Source: Avena insularis (taxonomy: Eukaryota; Streptophyta; Magnoliopsida; Poales; Poaceae). Taken from it: a stretch of DNA of 64,000 nucleotides. The position numbers and the translations under genes were made by a program. Under the pieces are notes generated by a model. That model ran no database searches and had not been told where the DNA came from. It was given only the letters and a program-made list of their open reading frames with translations. Location: assembly GCA_023614405.1 (NCBI GenBank), contig CM042687.1, forward strand, positions 67,872,992 to 67,936,991. The letters run 5' to 3'. This document shows positions 23,336 to 36,238 of this stretch, in pieces. How positions within the stretch are numbered: position 1 is the first letter of the stretch; the number at the start of each line of letters is the position of its first letter.

Positions 23336-26300
23336 TGTAAGGTTCCCAACCTTTAATAAGTAGAGATCCCTGTGTTTATAATGCTATTCCTTGTATCAAT
23401 AGCTAGCACCCATAGTTAAGATGTAATATCAAGAAATAAAGTTCATAATACAACTTTATAACCAAGAATAAAATAAGTTATTACATCTTACATAGCTCAT
23501 TTGGCTATCTCATTACAATGCAGCATAGTATAAAAATAGAATGGGGTCCTTCATCTTCAAAGTGCCACAGGCAAACATATTGGTTGTAGACTTGTAATCC
23601 TAATCAGTAAACTTCACTAACATCAAACAAACTTGCAACATAACAAGTTACAGCCACAAGGGTCAATACATTTGATTTGTATTGGCAATTGATACTATGG
23701 TGGTATAGTGGAGTCTATCATCTATATGCATTTGGCTAAGTGTAGCTTAGGCTTGCTTTGCTCAAAATAGATTTTCCTTATCATTTGAAAACACTAAGTT
23801 TTTGCTTGACAAAAACACCCAAGGCATCTCCAATAGAAATTGGTGATCCTTCAACCCTTATTCAACCACAAGTTTTTACGTAGAAATTGGGATGAGGAGA
23901 TTCTTGATAGCTTCCATGTCTTGATGCTCAAATTGTCCTTTACCAGGGACATGGCTAAGTACTTAGATTTTACACTCTGCAGTGGTGGTGCACTTTCCCC
24001 AAAAGACTTGGTTTCACCAAGACAAGATCTTTCAGAAGCCTTCCCTTAGACCAGAATGGACGCGCTCCAACCTATCAATCCCCTACCACCAACTGTCCAT
24101 TTGGCTAAGTTATTGCAACCTATATGATCCAGGCAGAGCCCATAATGCCAAGTGGCTGCACTTGAAGCTTCTCAACATTTGACATCTCAAATCTCTTTGT
24201 TCCTGGGTGGCCATCCACAAGTGAGATACACAAGGTAACCATAGAAATGGGCCTTGTGAACCACTCAACACAAACCATTCCTTCCATTCCACCCAGGTGA
24301 TTCATTCACTTAGTTGTTTTATTAAACAAAACACAAGTCCTTGACTTAGAAATATTCCATAGTGTGAATATATATTCCACCCTTGTTTTCTACTAGCTAA
24401 GCTAAGCATGATAGTAGTAGGAATCTTCACTTAGGAAATTCTACTAAGGTTTCATCTACTAGGATTTCCCATGGCATAGTTTAAACTTAGCAAAAACTCC
24501 ATGCAAGTCCTACTTAGAAATATCACTAATGCATAGTGAAAATAATGGGACAAAAGTATGAAGCATCACTTGACTTTTTGGTAGAGAATATGAGTTCACT
24601 CCTTGATCTTGCAATATTCACACTCTTCAAAACACTACATTTCAATCAAGCAAGCAATAATTCAATCTACCATTCAAGCAAACATCACATAAAATAATAG
24701 AAACAAAATAATGCATGCAAGCATGCCAAAGATTGTTTTATTTGTAAAAGTGGTTTCTAATGGGTTACAAACATTGGAAAACACCTACTAGTCATCTTAT
24801 ATAAGTGGCAACATCATTTGCAAAAGATTTTACTTATAAATCATTTTTAAACCAAATCATTATTTTATGTGGTTGAAAATGCTTTTAGCAAAGTAATAAT
24901 CTTTATAGAGTTCACCAAATACATTTTCAAATCATAAAACTTGGTGCTTGGGGTCAGTGAGTTTAAATCAAAACATTTCCCAAAGGTTTTCCTCCAAAAT
25001 CATTTTTAACAATTAAACCATATTTTTATTTGACTAGAAATTCTTTAATTCAAGGTTTTATTCTTTTGCTTCACCAAATATGTTTTTTAAACCACAAATT
25101 GATTTCTATGGTCAGTAGGTTCAAAATAAACCTATTTGCCAAAGGTTTTATCTCAAAAATCATTTTAGAACAATTTTTATATTCTAAATATGCCTACATA
25201 AGTTTCTGCAAAAACAATCCATTTAACAGAAACATTTTACTAAACAAAGTGCTTGGTCAGAAAGTACTTGTTTTTCTGAATCCATTGACAAATTTGGACG
25301 TGTGGTTTGAAAGTTATGGATTTTGCAAGTTTACTAATACAATAGATCAAATTCTGTTTTTAATATAACACACTGGCCACGCGTCACGATTCTATTCGTC
25401 GGTACCATTTCGCTCGGATCATTCACTGTGGAGCGTTGGATCTAAGTTACATCGCACGGCTCAGAGGCACTACTTACCCCTTCGGGTTAGATTCTATCCT
25501 ATCCATTAGATCGAAAACGAACGGCGCTCAGCATGCTTGCCAACGAGTGGCGGCGCTGGCAGCGGAGCGGTCAGACGGTGGCGGTGTCGATGTTACAGGA
25601 AGCGAGAGAGCGAAGGGAGATGCTCACCGAGTTCGCCGTGGCGTGGAGATGCTCGAGGTGGTCCTTGCTGGCGAAGGGGTGCTCGGGGTCGACGGGAATT
25701 CTTCGCCGGAGTTCGTGGAACCGTCGGGTGTGGTCAGTCATAGACGAACGCGACTCTAGGGTGCACGATAGAGCAAGCAAGCAGCATGGTTAGACGCATA
25801 GATGAGTGGAGAGTATCGGGACATCAAAGAGGAGTGGAGGCGCGGTCAGAGACTACCTAGAGGCTTCGTCAGAGAAAAGGCAAACGGCGACGCTGCTGGT
25901 CGTCATCGTTGCCGAGGTTCTGGGGCGCGCGGGGGCGAGCTGATGCCACTGGGAGATGCGTATGGAAGAGGGGAGCAGGCTCGCGTGGTCGAGGAGGCAA
26001 GGGGCGGCGAGGTATGGCCGAAATCATCGCTGGAAGACGTCGGAGACAGCGGCAATGCAAAGTAAATTAGGGGCATCCTGTTGGCTCTCTGGCAGCGGGG
26101 TTTGAGGGGAAAGGAAGAGGAGAGGGAGGGGATTTATCAGGCGTGATTGCGAGGATTAAACGTCGACCCATTGCAGCGAATTTACTCCGAGAAGTTAACG
26201 GCAGAAAAACAGCCGGGAGGCGTGGTCAGCGCGTGGGTGGAGACGATGGCGAGGTGGCAGTGGGGCCTGGTGTCAGCGAGATAGAGAGGGGTGAGATGGG

Positions 26301-27337
26301 GCCTGCTTGTTAGTGTCTTTCCGGGTTCTGACTGTGGTGAGAAAAACATTTCGGGGAGAGAGGGAGAGGTGGGATGCTGGGCCTTAGTGGGCTAGCTGGG
26401 CTGGGCTGGGTTTGTTTCCATTTTTTTATACTAAACCTTTTTCTTTTCTGTTTTTTGAATATTCTGATTTGATTTTCATTCAAACAATTCAAACAACAAA
26501 TCAATTCAAACCTCTACCAAAATTTGTGTAGATTCATATACTGATTAATAACAAATTCCAAAGTCAATTTTAGAATAATTTATTTATCCTTTTTAGTGTC
26601 TTTTAATTATTTAAAATAGGCTCTAGTAATAAGATTTAATAATTTTTTTCAATCTCTATTTGAATTCAAATCACCACCAAACTTTGGGTGAATTTTTAAT
26701 TCTGTTTATCAACATATTTGAAAGTCCAAAATAAAATAATTCTTTTAAGGTTTATTATTTATTTAAAATAAATAAATAGACTTTAGTATTTAATTCAAAA
26801 TAGGATTCAAATATGTCTAAAACTCTATTTTGAAATCTGAATAATAACAAAATCTTTTCAGTAGGTTTTATTTAAAAACAAAACACTTGGAAATCACTTA
26901 TTTAAAATACTTTAATAAGTTTTAGTGTTTATTTAAAATGGAAAAGCCTTTACTTAAATAAAATTGGATATTAATAAATCCTTGTTGTTTTATTAAAAAA
27001 AACCTTTACTCTATTTTATCAAATAGAAATATTTTATTTCAAAAGCTTGGCCAAGATTTAATTTGGCTCTATAAAATAATCCTTATTTTTATTTCTACCT
27101 TTTCTTTATAGAAACCATATCTTTTATTTAAAGATCCAAAATAGTGATTCCAACTATTATAACTTTATTTATTATTTGTTTATCTTTTTAAATCCCTTTA
27201 GGATTTTTTTGATCAAAATAGGTTTGATGTTTCCAATTGGAATCAAAAAGTTTCTTCTCACCCTAAAAATCAACAATTGTTTATTTTGTTTATTTATTTT
27301 TCACATTACAAGATTTAGAAAATCTTGGGATGTGACA
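23336..27337 (-). repeat. 3' LTR of E1 (left copy)
   Basis: From TGTAAGGTTCCC to GGGATGTGACA. AT-rich outer thirds enclose a GC-rich block (about 25380-26390) that shows long but unconserved open frames. Directly right of it GGCTACCACCCTT is, on the minus strand, the polypurine tract AAGGGTGGTAGCC. Confidence 0.88.
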
Positions 27338-27446
27338 GGCTACCACCCTTAAAATAAATCTCGTCCCGAGATTTGGGGAGTCTAGGGGTTACAAGTTGGC
27401 TCAAAGCAACTAGGGTACTACCACCCTTAAAAATTTTCCAACTAAA

Positions 27447-28393
27447 TTACTTCTTGGCTTGCTTGGAATCTTGTTGAAACTTCTCTGGGCACTTGTTTGC
27501 ATAATGGCCTAGCTCTTTGCATTTGAAACACATCACTTGGCTATTATCCTTCTTCTTCTTTGGTATCAATTCTTCCTGTTTATTTCCTTGGTTCTTCTTC
27601 TTTTCTGGGCAATCACTGGCATAGTGTCCCATTTCTTTGCAATTGTAACATTGCAGCTGGCTTATGTCCTTCTTCTTCTTTTTGGGTCTCTCCAAAGCTA
27701 GGAGTTCTTCTAGTTCATGCTCTTCATACTTCACCACATAGGTGGGAAATCTTTCTCTCTTCTTGGGGCAATTACTAGAGATATGACCTTCTTCTTCACA
27801 AGAGTAGCAACACTTTGTGATTGCTTTGGATTTGGCCTTATGATGCATAGTTTTGACTTTGCCTTCATCCTTCTTGGTATAAGTTGTTCCTTCATGAGGG
27901 TTTACAAATTGTTGTTGCATTCCACCTTGTTTCCTTTGTTGAACTATGGAATAGATGGGGCATTGGATAGGAACATGATTATTTCCTTCACATAGGAAAC
28001 AAGTAGCTTGAGATGTGAGGCATTGATTATTTGGATGTTTCTCTTCACAGTTGGGGCATTGATCTTCATGCTCTTTGGAAGTGTGATCCTTGTCTCCACA
28101 AATATTGCAATCTTGAGTTCCTTCTAGAATATCATCCTTGACATCCTTGTTGTCACAAACTCCTTGGGAAGAGTTGTCTCCCATGTTGATCATTTGATCT
28201 GTCACCTTATGCAACAATTGGGTTTGGGTTTCCAAAAACCTTTGCATGTTGGATCTACCTCACTGGTGTTGGCTAAAAATTGAGCTGTCACTTGGTTCAA
28301 CTGGGTTTGAGTTACTATGAGTTCTCTCATGTTGTCCTCTTGGTTATTGTTGTTGTTGTCATTCTTGGTGTTGAAGTCTCTTGGAGAAGTCAT
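27447..28393 (-). pseudogene. Zinc-knuckle gag-like protein of E1, capsid missing
   Basis: The frame begins MTSPRDFNTKN at 28393. A frameshift near 28245 moves it into an open frame of 266 residues that ends at 27447. In that frame four canonical CX2CX4HX4C knuckles are seen (residues about 83-96, 147-160, 200-213, 240-253), plus two shortened or altered Cys/His clusters (47-60, 64-76). Lysine-rich linkers separate them. Compared with the gag of E2 (51018-51914), the whole capsid part with WWDNF and the surrounding helices is absent. The product would bind nucleic acid rather than form particles. Whether it is made is unknown. Confidence 0.65.
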
Positions 28394-29070
28394 CTGTTTG
28401 GGTTGGATTGGGATTAGGATAGGCAAAATATTTCTAAGGGAATAATTCTAATAACACACATCACAATTCACACATGCAATGTGCAAACAATCACAAACAA
28501 CATTCCATTCAAACAACAAGTCTCAAGCATATTTTTAGGCAACAAAATATTTTTGCTACACCACATTAAGTTGGTGTGTTTGATCTATACTTAATATGGT
28601 GGTCCATCTATATGGTTCATTTGAGATCATTCTATCCTTCTTGGTGGATTCTTCTTGAATGAGATCATGGTTTCCTTGGGAAAATTCTTGGTCACAAAAA
28701 CTTCAAGGTGATGATGATTCCCAAGTTGTGTTTCCTTAGTCTTCAAGTCTTGAGCAACATTTCTTGTCTCACTTGTAGTCCTTAGTGATATCCAAGGTTG
28801 AAGTCCTTGTTGAGAATAAGGTTGAAATCACTTGAAGATGTTGAAGTCATTAGAGTTGATGAAGTCCTTTGCTCATGGTGAAGTCTTTGGCCATGGGGTA
28901 GGCTTTTTCCATCAAGTTTGAAATAGAAGAGATGTAGAATCAAAACCAAAATGGTTGAGGAAAGAGTATACAAGATTGTTTGTAAATAAGTTTTGGAACA
29001 AATACAACTCCTATTTTTTCTAAGGGGTTTTGTCCAATCCTAGGTTTACAAATCCTACAGGCAACACAAT

Positions 29071-29082
29071 GCTCTGATACCA
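29071..29082 (-). other. Primer-binding site of E1 (initiator tRNA-Met type)
   Basis: On the minus strand TGGTATCAGAGC lies two bases inside the right LTR. It is the classical tRNA-iMet primer site and sets the element's orientation. Confidence 0.9.
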
Positions 29083-29084
29083 TC

Positions 29085-32000
29085 TATAAGGTTCCCAACC
29101 TTTAATAAGGTAGAGATCCCTGTGTTTACAATGCTATTCCCTGGATCAATAGCTAGCATCCATAGTTAAGATGTAATATCAAGAAACAAAGGTCATAATA
29201 CAACTTTATAACCAGGAATAAAATAAGTTATTACATCTTACATAGCTCATTTGGCTATCTCATTACAATGCAGCAGAGTATAACAATAGCATGGGGTCCT
29301 TCATCTTCAAAGTGCCACAGGAAAACATGTTGGTTGTAGACTTGTAATCCTAATCAGTAAACTTGACTAACATCAAACAAACCTGCAACATAACAAGTTA
29401 CAACCACAAGGGTAAATACATTTGATTTGTATTGGCAAGTGATACTATGGTGGTATAGTGGAGTCTATCATCTATATGCATTTGGCTAAGTGGAGCTTAG
29501 GCTTGCTTTGCTCAAAATAGGTTTTCCTTATCATTTGAAAACACTAAGTTTTTGCTTGACAAAAACACCCAAGGCATCTCCAATAGAAATTGGTGATCCT
29601 TCAACCCTTGTTCAACCACAAGTTTTTACTTAGAAATTGGGATGAGGATATTCTTGATAGCTTCCATGTCTTGATGCTCAAATTGTCCTTTCCCAGGGAC
29701 ATGGCTAAGTACTTATATTTTACACTCTGCAGAGGTGGTGCACTTTCCCCACAAGACTTGGTTTCACCAAGATAAGATCTTTCAGAAGCCTTCCCTTAGA
29801 CCAGAATGGACGTGCTCCAACCTATCAATCCCCTACCACCAACTGTCCATTTGGCTAAGTTATTGCAACCTATATGATCCAGGCAGAGCCCATAATGCCA
29901 AGTGGCTGCACTTAACGCTTCTCAACATTTGACATCTCAAATCTCTTTGTTCCTGGGTGGCCATCCACAAGTGAGATACACAAGGTAACCATAGAAATGG
30001 GCCTTGTGAACCACTCAACACAAACCATTCATTCCATTCCACCCAGGTGATTCATTCACTTAGTTGTTTTATTAAACAAAACACAAGTCCTTGACTTAGA
30101 AATATTCCATAGTGTGAATATATATTCCACCCTTGTTTTCTACTAGCTAAGCTAAGCATGATAGTAGTAGGAATCTTAACTTAGGAAATTCTACTAAGGT
30201 TTCATCTACTAGGATTTCCCATGGCATAGTTTATACTTAGCAAAAACTCCATGAAAGTCCTACTTAGAAATATCACTAATGCATAGTGAAAATAATGGGA
30301 CAAAAGTATGAAGCATCACTTGCCTTTTTGGTAGAGAATATGAGTTCACTCCTTGATCTTGCAATATTCACACTCTTCAAAACACTACATTTCAATCAAG
30401 CAAGCAATAATACAATCTACCATTCAAGCAAACATCACATAAAATAATAGAAACAAAACAACGCATGCAAGCATGCCAAATATTGTTTTATTTGTAAAAG
30501 TGGTTTCTAATGGGTTACAAACATTGGAAAACACCTACTGGTCATCTTATATAAGTGGCAACATCATTTGCAAAAGATTTTACTTATAAATCATTTTTAA
30601 ACCAAATCATTATTTTATGTGGTTGAAAATGCTTTTAGCAAAGTAATAATCTTTATATAGTTCACTAAATACATTTTCAAATCATAAAACTTGGTGCTTG
30701 GGGTCAGTGAGTTTAAAGCAAAACATTTCCCAATGGTTTTCCTCCAAAATCATTTTTAACAATTAAACCATATTTTTATTTGACTAGAAATGCTTTAATT
30801 CAAGGTTTTATTCTTTTGCTTCACCAAATATGTTTTTGAATCCACAAATTGATTTCTATGGTCAGTAGGTTCAAAACAAACCTATTTGCCAAAGGTTTTA
30901 TCTCAAAAATCATTTTAGAACAATTTTTATATTCTAAATATGCCTACATAAGTTTCTGCAAAAACAATCAATTTAACAGAAACATTTACTAAACAAAGTG
31001 CATGGTCAGAAAGTACTTGTTTTGCTGAATCCATTGATATAAAATTTGCAAAATTTGGACGTGTGGTTTGAAAGTTATGGATTTTCCAAGTTTACTAATA
31101 CAATAGATCAAATTCTGTTTTTAATATAACATACTGGCCACGCGTCACGATTCTATTCGTCGGTACCGTTTCGCTCGGATCAATCGCTGTGAAGTGTTGG
31201 ATCTAAGTTACATCGCACGGCTCAGAGGCACTACTTACCCCTTCGGGTTAGATTCTATCCTAGCCATTAGATCGAAAACGAACGGTGCTCAGCATGCTTG
31301 CCAACGAGTGGCGGCGCTGCAGCGGCAGGTGGCGGCGGAGCGGTCAGACGGTGGCGGTCTCGACGTTACAGGAAGCGAGAGAGAGAAGGGAGATGCTCAC
31401 CGAGTTCGCCGTGGCGTGGAGATGCTCGAGGTGGTCCTTGCTGGCGAAGGGGCGCTCGGGGTCGACGGGAATTCTTTGCCGAAGTTCGTGGAACCATCGG
31501 GTGCGGTCAGTCATCAACGAAGGCGACTCTAGGGTGCACGATAGAGCAAGCAAGCGGCATGGTTAGACGCATAGATGAGTGGAGAGTATCGGGGCATCAA
31601 AGAGGAGTGGAGGCGCGGTCAGAGACTACCTGGAGGCTTCGTCGGAGAAAAGGCAGACGGCGCGGTCTTCTGGTCGTCGTTGCTGACGTTCTTGTGAGGC
31701 GATGCCACTAGGAGATGCGTATGGAAGAGGGGAGCAGGCTCGCGTGGTCGAGGAGGCAAGGGGCGGCGAGGTATGGCCGGAATCATCGCCGGAAGACGTC
31801 GGAGACAGCGGCAATACAAAGTAAATTAGGGGCAGCCTGGTGGCTCTCTGGCAGCGGGGTTTGAGGGGAAAGGAAGTGGAGAGGGAGGTGATTTATCAGG
31901 CGTGATTGCGAGGATTAAATGTCGACCCATTGCAGCGAATTTACTCCGAGAAGTTAACGGCAAAAAAACGGCCGGGAGGCATGGTCAGCGCGTGGGTGGA

Positions 32001-33096
32001 GACGATGGCGAGGTGGCATTGGGGCCTGGTGTCAGCGAGATAGAGAGGGGTGAGATGGGGCCTGCTTGTCAGTGTCTTTGCGGGTTCTGACTGTGGTGAG
32101 AAAAATGTTTCGGGGAGAGAGGGAGAGGTGGGCTGCTGGGCCTTAGTGGGCTAGCTGGGCTGGGCTGGGTTTGTTTCTATTTTTTTATACTAAACCTTTT
32201 TCTTTTCTGTTTTTGAATATTCTGATTTGATTTTCATTCAAACAATTCAAACAATAAATCAATTCAAACCTCAACCAAAATTTATGTAGATTCATATACT
32301 GATTAATAACACATTCCAAAGTCAATTTTAGAATAATTTATTTATCCTTTTTAGTGTCTTTTAATTATTTAAAATAGGCTCTAGTAATAAGATTTAATAA
32401 TGTTTTTCAATCTCTATTTGAATTCAAATCACCACCAAACTTTGGGTGAATTTTTAATTCTGTTTATCAACATATTTCAAAGTCCAAAATAAAATAATTA
32501 TTTTAAGGTTTATTATTTATTTAAAATAAATAAATAAACTTTAGTATTTAAATCAAAATAGGATTCAAATATGTTTACTCTATTTTGAAATCTAAATAAT
32601 AACAAAATCTTTTCAGTAGGTTTTATTTAAAAACAAAACACTTGGAAATCACTTATTTAAAATACTTTAATAAGTTTTAGTGTTTATTTAAAATTGAAAA
32701 GCCTTTACTTAAATAAAATTGGATATTAATAAATCCTTGTTGTTTTATTTTAAAAAAAACCTTTACTCTATTTTATCAAATAGAAATATTTTATTTCAAA
32801 AGCTTGGCCAATATTTAATTTGGCTCTATAAAATAATCCTTATTTTTATTTCTACCTTTTCTTTATAGAAACCATATCTTTTATTTAAAGATCCAAAATA
32901 GTGATTCCAACTATTATAAATTTATTTATTATTTGTTTATCTTTTTAAATCCCTTTAGGATTTTATTTGATCAAAATAGGTTTTGATGTTTCCAATTGGA
33001 ATCAAAAAGTTTCTTCTCACCCTAAAAATCAACAGTTGTTTATTTTGTTTATTTATTTTTCACATGACAAGATTTGGAAAATCTTGGGATGTGACA
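29085..33096 (-). repeat. 5' LTR of E1 (right copy)
   Basis: About 4.0 kb, homologous to 23336-27337 throughout. Its left end reads TATAAGG where the other copy has TGTAAGG, so the canonical end base has mutated. The right end TGTGACA is followed by the target duplication. Confidence 0.88.
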
Positions 33097-33729
33097 TCAC
33101 TAGATCTAAACATGGTAGCACAAAGGAGGAGATACAACCATCTAGCTACTACATGGACCCATAGTCCAAGGGTGAACTACTCACACATCATACCGGAGGC
33201 TGGCATGGTGATGAAGAAGGCCTCCGGGATGATCTCTCCTCCGGCAGGGTGCCGGGAAGAGCTTCAGATCCCGCCGATCTAGGGACGATGGTAGCGTCAG
33301 ATATAGACTATTTTGTGGAAGATTTATCGGACACTTACGGTTTTGGTATCGAGGGATCTTTATAGGCGAAGAGGCGAGGCAGAGGGCACCCAGGGTGGCC
33401 GCACCCCCTAGGCGCTGGCCCACCAAGGCCGCGCGGACAGGGTGTGTGGCCCCCCTGTGGCTCTTCTCCGTCTCATACTCTGGCTTTGTGTTCCCCACAG
33501 TAAAATATTGACTTTGGCTTTTGTCCCGTCCAATTACGAGAATATTGATTTTCTTCCTTTTCTGGAACCAAAAGCAGGAGAAAACAGGCAACTGGCACTG
33601 TGGCATCTTGTTAATAGGTTAGTACTAGAAAACATATAAAAACACCTCAAAGTGTAGACAAAGCTAAGCAAAGTTGATACTAAACAAGCATGGAGCATAA
33701 AAAATTATAGATATGTTTCCGACATAGCA
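33097..33729 (-). repeat. 5' LTR of element B, portion right of E1
   Basis: After the TCACT duplicate (33097-33101) the LTR resumes and matches 4400-5016. It ends at 33729 with, on the minus strand, TGCTATGTCGGAAAC against TGCTTGATAGGTCAGAAAC in the other copy. Confidence 0.85.
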
Positions 33730-34829
33730 TTATGCTGGTTGTGTTTTCAGGAAAAGAACTCTCGATGAAGTTGAGGAATTAATGGCTAAACTAAGCAAGA
33801 ATTATGATGATTGGACTACACCTGAACCAATTGTGCCTAAGCCAACCCCAACACCAACACCAAAGAAGAGAGGAATTATTGAATTAAATGATGAAGTGAT
33901 GAAGGAGTCTAAGAAATGTATTAAGGAGAAGGGTATTAAATCTGAAGGTGTAAGGAATTTATCTCCTATAGAAGAATTATGTAATCCAATCTATCACTCA
34001 TCCACTATTAAGGTACACTCTCTCCAACATTTTTATGATGGTCATATTCCTTACTCTAAACCTCCTCGTCAATGCTTAGAAGAATTTGATATTTATGATA
34101 TTAAGCAAGATAATTTTAATTTGAGAGTACAGAATCATCTAATGGAAAATTCTAGAGCTATTAATAAGTTGCAAGATATTGCAGAAAGAACCTCCAATGA
34201 TGTTAAAATGCTTGTTAAACATTTCCAAATGGTTCAAACTCAAATTGATCAGCTTACTAAAGTACAAAAAGATTTGCTAGTTAATGCTTCTAGAGAAAAA
34301 CATGCTTATGAAATAAGAACTAGAAGTGGTGTTTCCACTCAAGACCCTTTATATCCTGAGGGACATCCTAAAAGAATTGATAAAGATTCTCAACAAGCTA
34401 AAAATAGTGGTACTCTTCTAAAAGAAATAAAAAGAAACATAAAGCAGTTATGGAATCTTCTGAACTTGCTAAGGATCCTAATAGTATATATGTCTCTGAT
34501 GCTGAAACTGAAAGTGGTAATGATAAAAATGATGCTCCAGATAAAGAAGAAATTGAAGAAGAACCTGAAAGGCACACTAAGAATACTAAGTACACCAAGG
34601 AAGATTTTGTTGCTAATAAACATGGTAGTGAAAGAGAGCCTTGGGTGCAAAACCAATGCCTTTTCCTGATAAGAAACACAAGTCAAAGGAAGAAGGACAC
34701 TATAACAAGTTTTGTGAGTGGATGAAACCTTTGTTTTTGCAAATTCCTTTGACTGAAGATATTAAATTTCCTCCTTATTCAAAGTATATGAAGGATATTG
34801 TCTCTAATAAAAGGAAGATTCCTAATTAG
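33730..34829 (+). pseudogene. gag of element A, C-terminal part after the B insertion
   Basis: Reading resumes with AGCVF-like sequence and then RTLDEVEELMAKLSKNYDDW, the continuation of gag from 3462. A KPTPTPTPKKRG linker, a helical region (NKLQDIAERTSNDVKMLVKH, QIDQLTKVQKDLL) and a RTRSGVSTQDPLYPEGHP tail follow. A frameshift near 34420 and another near 34645 break it; the last frame carries HYNKFCEWMKPLFLQIPLT. TAG at 34827 separates it from the protease. This order (gag tail, then protease, no RT) is usual in the defective Athila-type elements of grasses. Confidence 0.8.
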
Positions 34830-35307
34830 AAATTTCCACTTTGCTTGCTAATTATTCTTTCAATGGTAAGGTTCCAAAGAAACTTGGAGAACCAGGGATT
34901 CTAACTATTCCTTGTTCTATTAAAAATAATTATGTCAGAACTGCTTTGTGTGATTTGGAAGAAGGAGTTAGTGTTATGCCTTTTTCTCTCTACAAGAGAC
35001 TTCAATTGGAAAAATTGATACCAACTAATATATCTTTGCAAATGGCTGATAAGTCTACTACTATTCATGTTGGTATATGTGAGGATTTCCTGTTCAAGTG
35101 GCTAATAATTGTTTGATATTAACTGACTTTGTTGTGCTTGATATGCCTGAAGATGATAATATGTCTATTATTCTTGGGAGACCTTTTCTTAATACTACAG
35201 GTGTTGTAGTTAATTGTAATCAAGGAAAAATAACTTTTAATGTTAATGGCAAGGAGCATATCGTCTATTTCCCCAAGAAGATTGATAAGAATTATGGCCT
35301 AAATTAA
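34830..35307 (+). pseudogene. Aspartic protease of element A
   Basis: The domain starts ISTLLANYSFNGKVPKK. Its catalytic position reads CDLEEGVSVMPFSLYKRL, with the Asp at 34952-34954. Related copies, as I remember them, have DLGAG here, so the active-site Gly is replaced by Glu, which should abolish activity. A frameshift near 35085 precedes NNCLILTDFVVLDMPEDDN and the IILGRPFLN block (about 35170). It ends DKNYGLN. No polymerase follows. Confidence 0.75.
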
Positions 35308-36238
35308 ATTGAAAATATTGAAGGCGTCAAAGTTGGAGAAATATATTGTCCCATGCCACAAGAAGATTATGAAACAATTATGATTGGGACTATTGTTATC
35401 AAGGTTGAGGTAACATAATCATTTAGTGAAATGCAAAATTTTGCATCATATAAAATTGTTTCTGTAACAAGACCTGATCAACCTTGTTAACAAAGGGATT
35501 TTTATTGAACAAAACAATGTTTTCACCATGATTATCCTTGCTCACTTTTATTTTATCTATTTCAATTTTTGCTTTCACCTTGCTCATCTTGGTATTGCTA
35601 GTTGCTTGCATATTAGATTTTTTAGAACTTTTGTAGTTTTAGTTTTGAATTGCTTTTCCATCATTCCAAAATCATTTTTCTGTGAGAAAATCATTTATCA
35701 ATTCCTGAAAATTGCTCGAAAATAAAGTTTCTCGAAAAATTCTAGAAAATTCATATTAAATTTTTATGTCAAGAAAGGGGAAGAGAGGCACCTGGAGTGA
35801 CCCAGGGGGGCCCACCAAGAAGGAACACCACCTGGTGGCACGACCACCCTAGGGGCGCGCCCATCATGGTGTGGGCCACCCCTGGCCCTCCACTTACTCA
35901 GCCACCTTCCGCTCCACTCTCTCTCTTGAGAAAACACCGGAAAATTTCTCAAACCCGTGTTCTTGTTGTTCTTCACCGCGATTTTCAATCTCCTTGTTCA
36001 TCCACTCTTTGCTGCTGATTTTTGGAGAATTTGTTCTTCGGTATGTGACTCCTCCGCTTGTCCAAGTAGATTTTTTATTAGTGCATTATATCTTGAATAT
36101 TTTGCTACTATAGGTGACAGGTTATGTGATCTTGCATGCTTGTTCTTTGCTTAGAGAAATTGTTTTGATGCATGTTTATCCCTCTTGCAAGTCCCTATAG
36201 TAGTTCCCTTCATTATGTAGTCGTTTTGCAATTACTTT
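35308..36238 (+). other. Spacer of element A between protease and ORF1-like gene
   Basis: No gene recognised. A GC-rich block (about 35790-35950, with GGGGGGCCCACC) followed by a pyrimidine-rich leader (about 35960-36050) resembles the promoter/leader segment that often precedes the ORF1-like gene in this family. It may be an internal promoter (inference). Confidence 0.4.

Larger units (their letters stand above)
23336..33096 (-). mobile_element. Element E1: non-autonomous long-LTR Gypsy element (Tekay/Del-like), minus strand
   Basis: Two LTRs of about 4.0 kb flank only 1.75 kb of internal sequence. The target duplication TCACT is perfect (23331-23335 and 33097-33101). The minus-strand orientation follows from the tRNA-iMet primer site next to the right LTR and from the gag-like frame. 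Long LTRs, a TGGTATCAGAGC primer site and CCHC knuckles point to the Tekay/Del chromovirus group (inference). There is no protease, RT or integrase, so the element needs help from others. The two LTRs differ by scattered single bases and small indels, so the insertion is not very recent. Confidence 0.88.
3463..33729 (-). mobile_element. Element B: non-autonomous Athila-type LTR retrotransposon on the minus strand, hosting C and E1
   Basis: The 3' LTR lies at left (3463-5016). The 5' LTR lies at right (22393-23335 continuing at 33102-33729). A tRNA-Asp primer site adjoins the 5' LTR and a polypurine tract adjoins the 3' LTR. With C and E1 removed, the internal region is only about 4.2 kb. It holds one long reading frame unrelated to gag or pol, then about 2.7 kb of noncoding trailer. 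Element C entered that reading frame and element E1 entered the 5' LTR. B itself sits in gag of element A. Its target-site duplication is not clean (GTTGG left, TTATG right), so a boundary may be off by a few bases or mutated. Confidence 0.85.

Noticed and set aside
25436..26065. GC-rich open frames in the left LTR of E1
   Set aside because: The same frames recur at 31194-31711 only because both are LTR copies. Frames are interrupted by small indels between copies and match no protein family.
27447..28247. Host CNBP-like zinc-knuckle gene
   Set aside because: It lies between two matched LTRs with primer site and polypurine tract and has a gag-like N-terminus with poly-asparagine.
35764..36154. 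Small frames in the GC-rich spacer of element A
   Set aside because: They fit a promoter/leader segment before the ORF1-like gene; no domain or conservation is evident.
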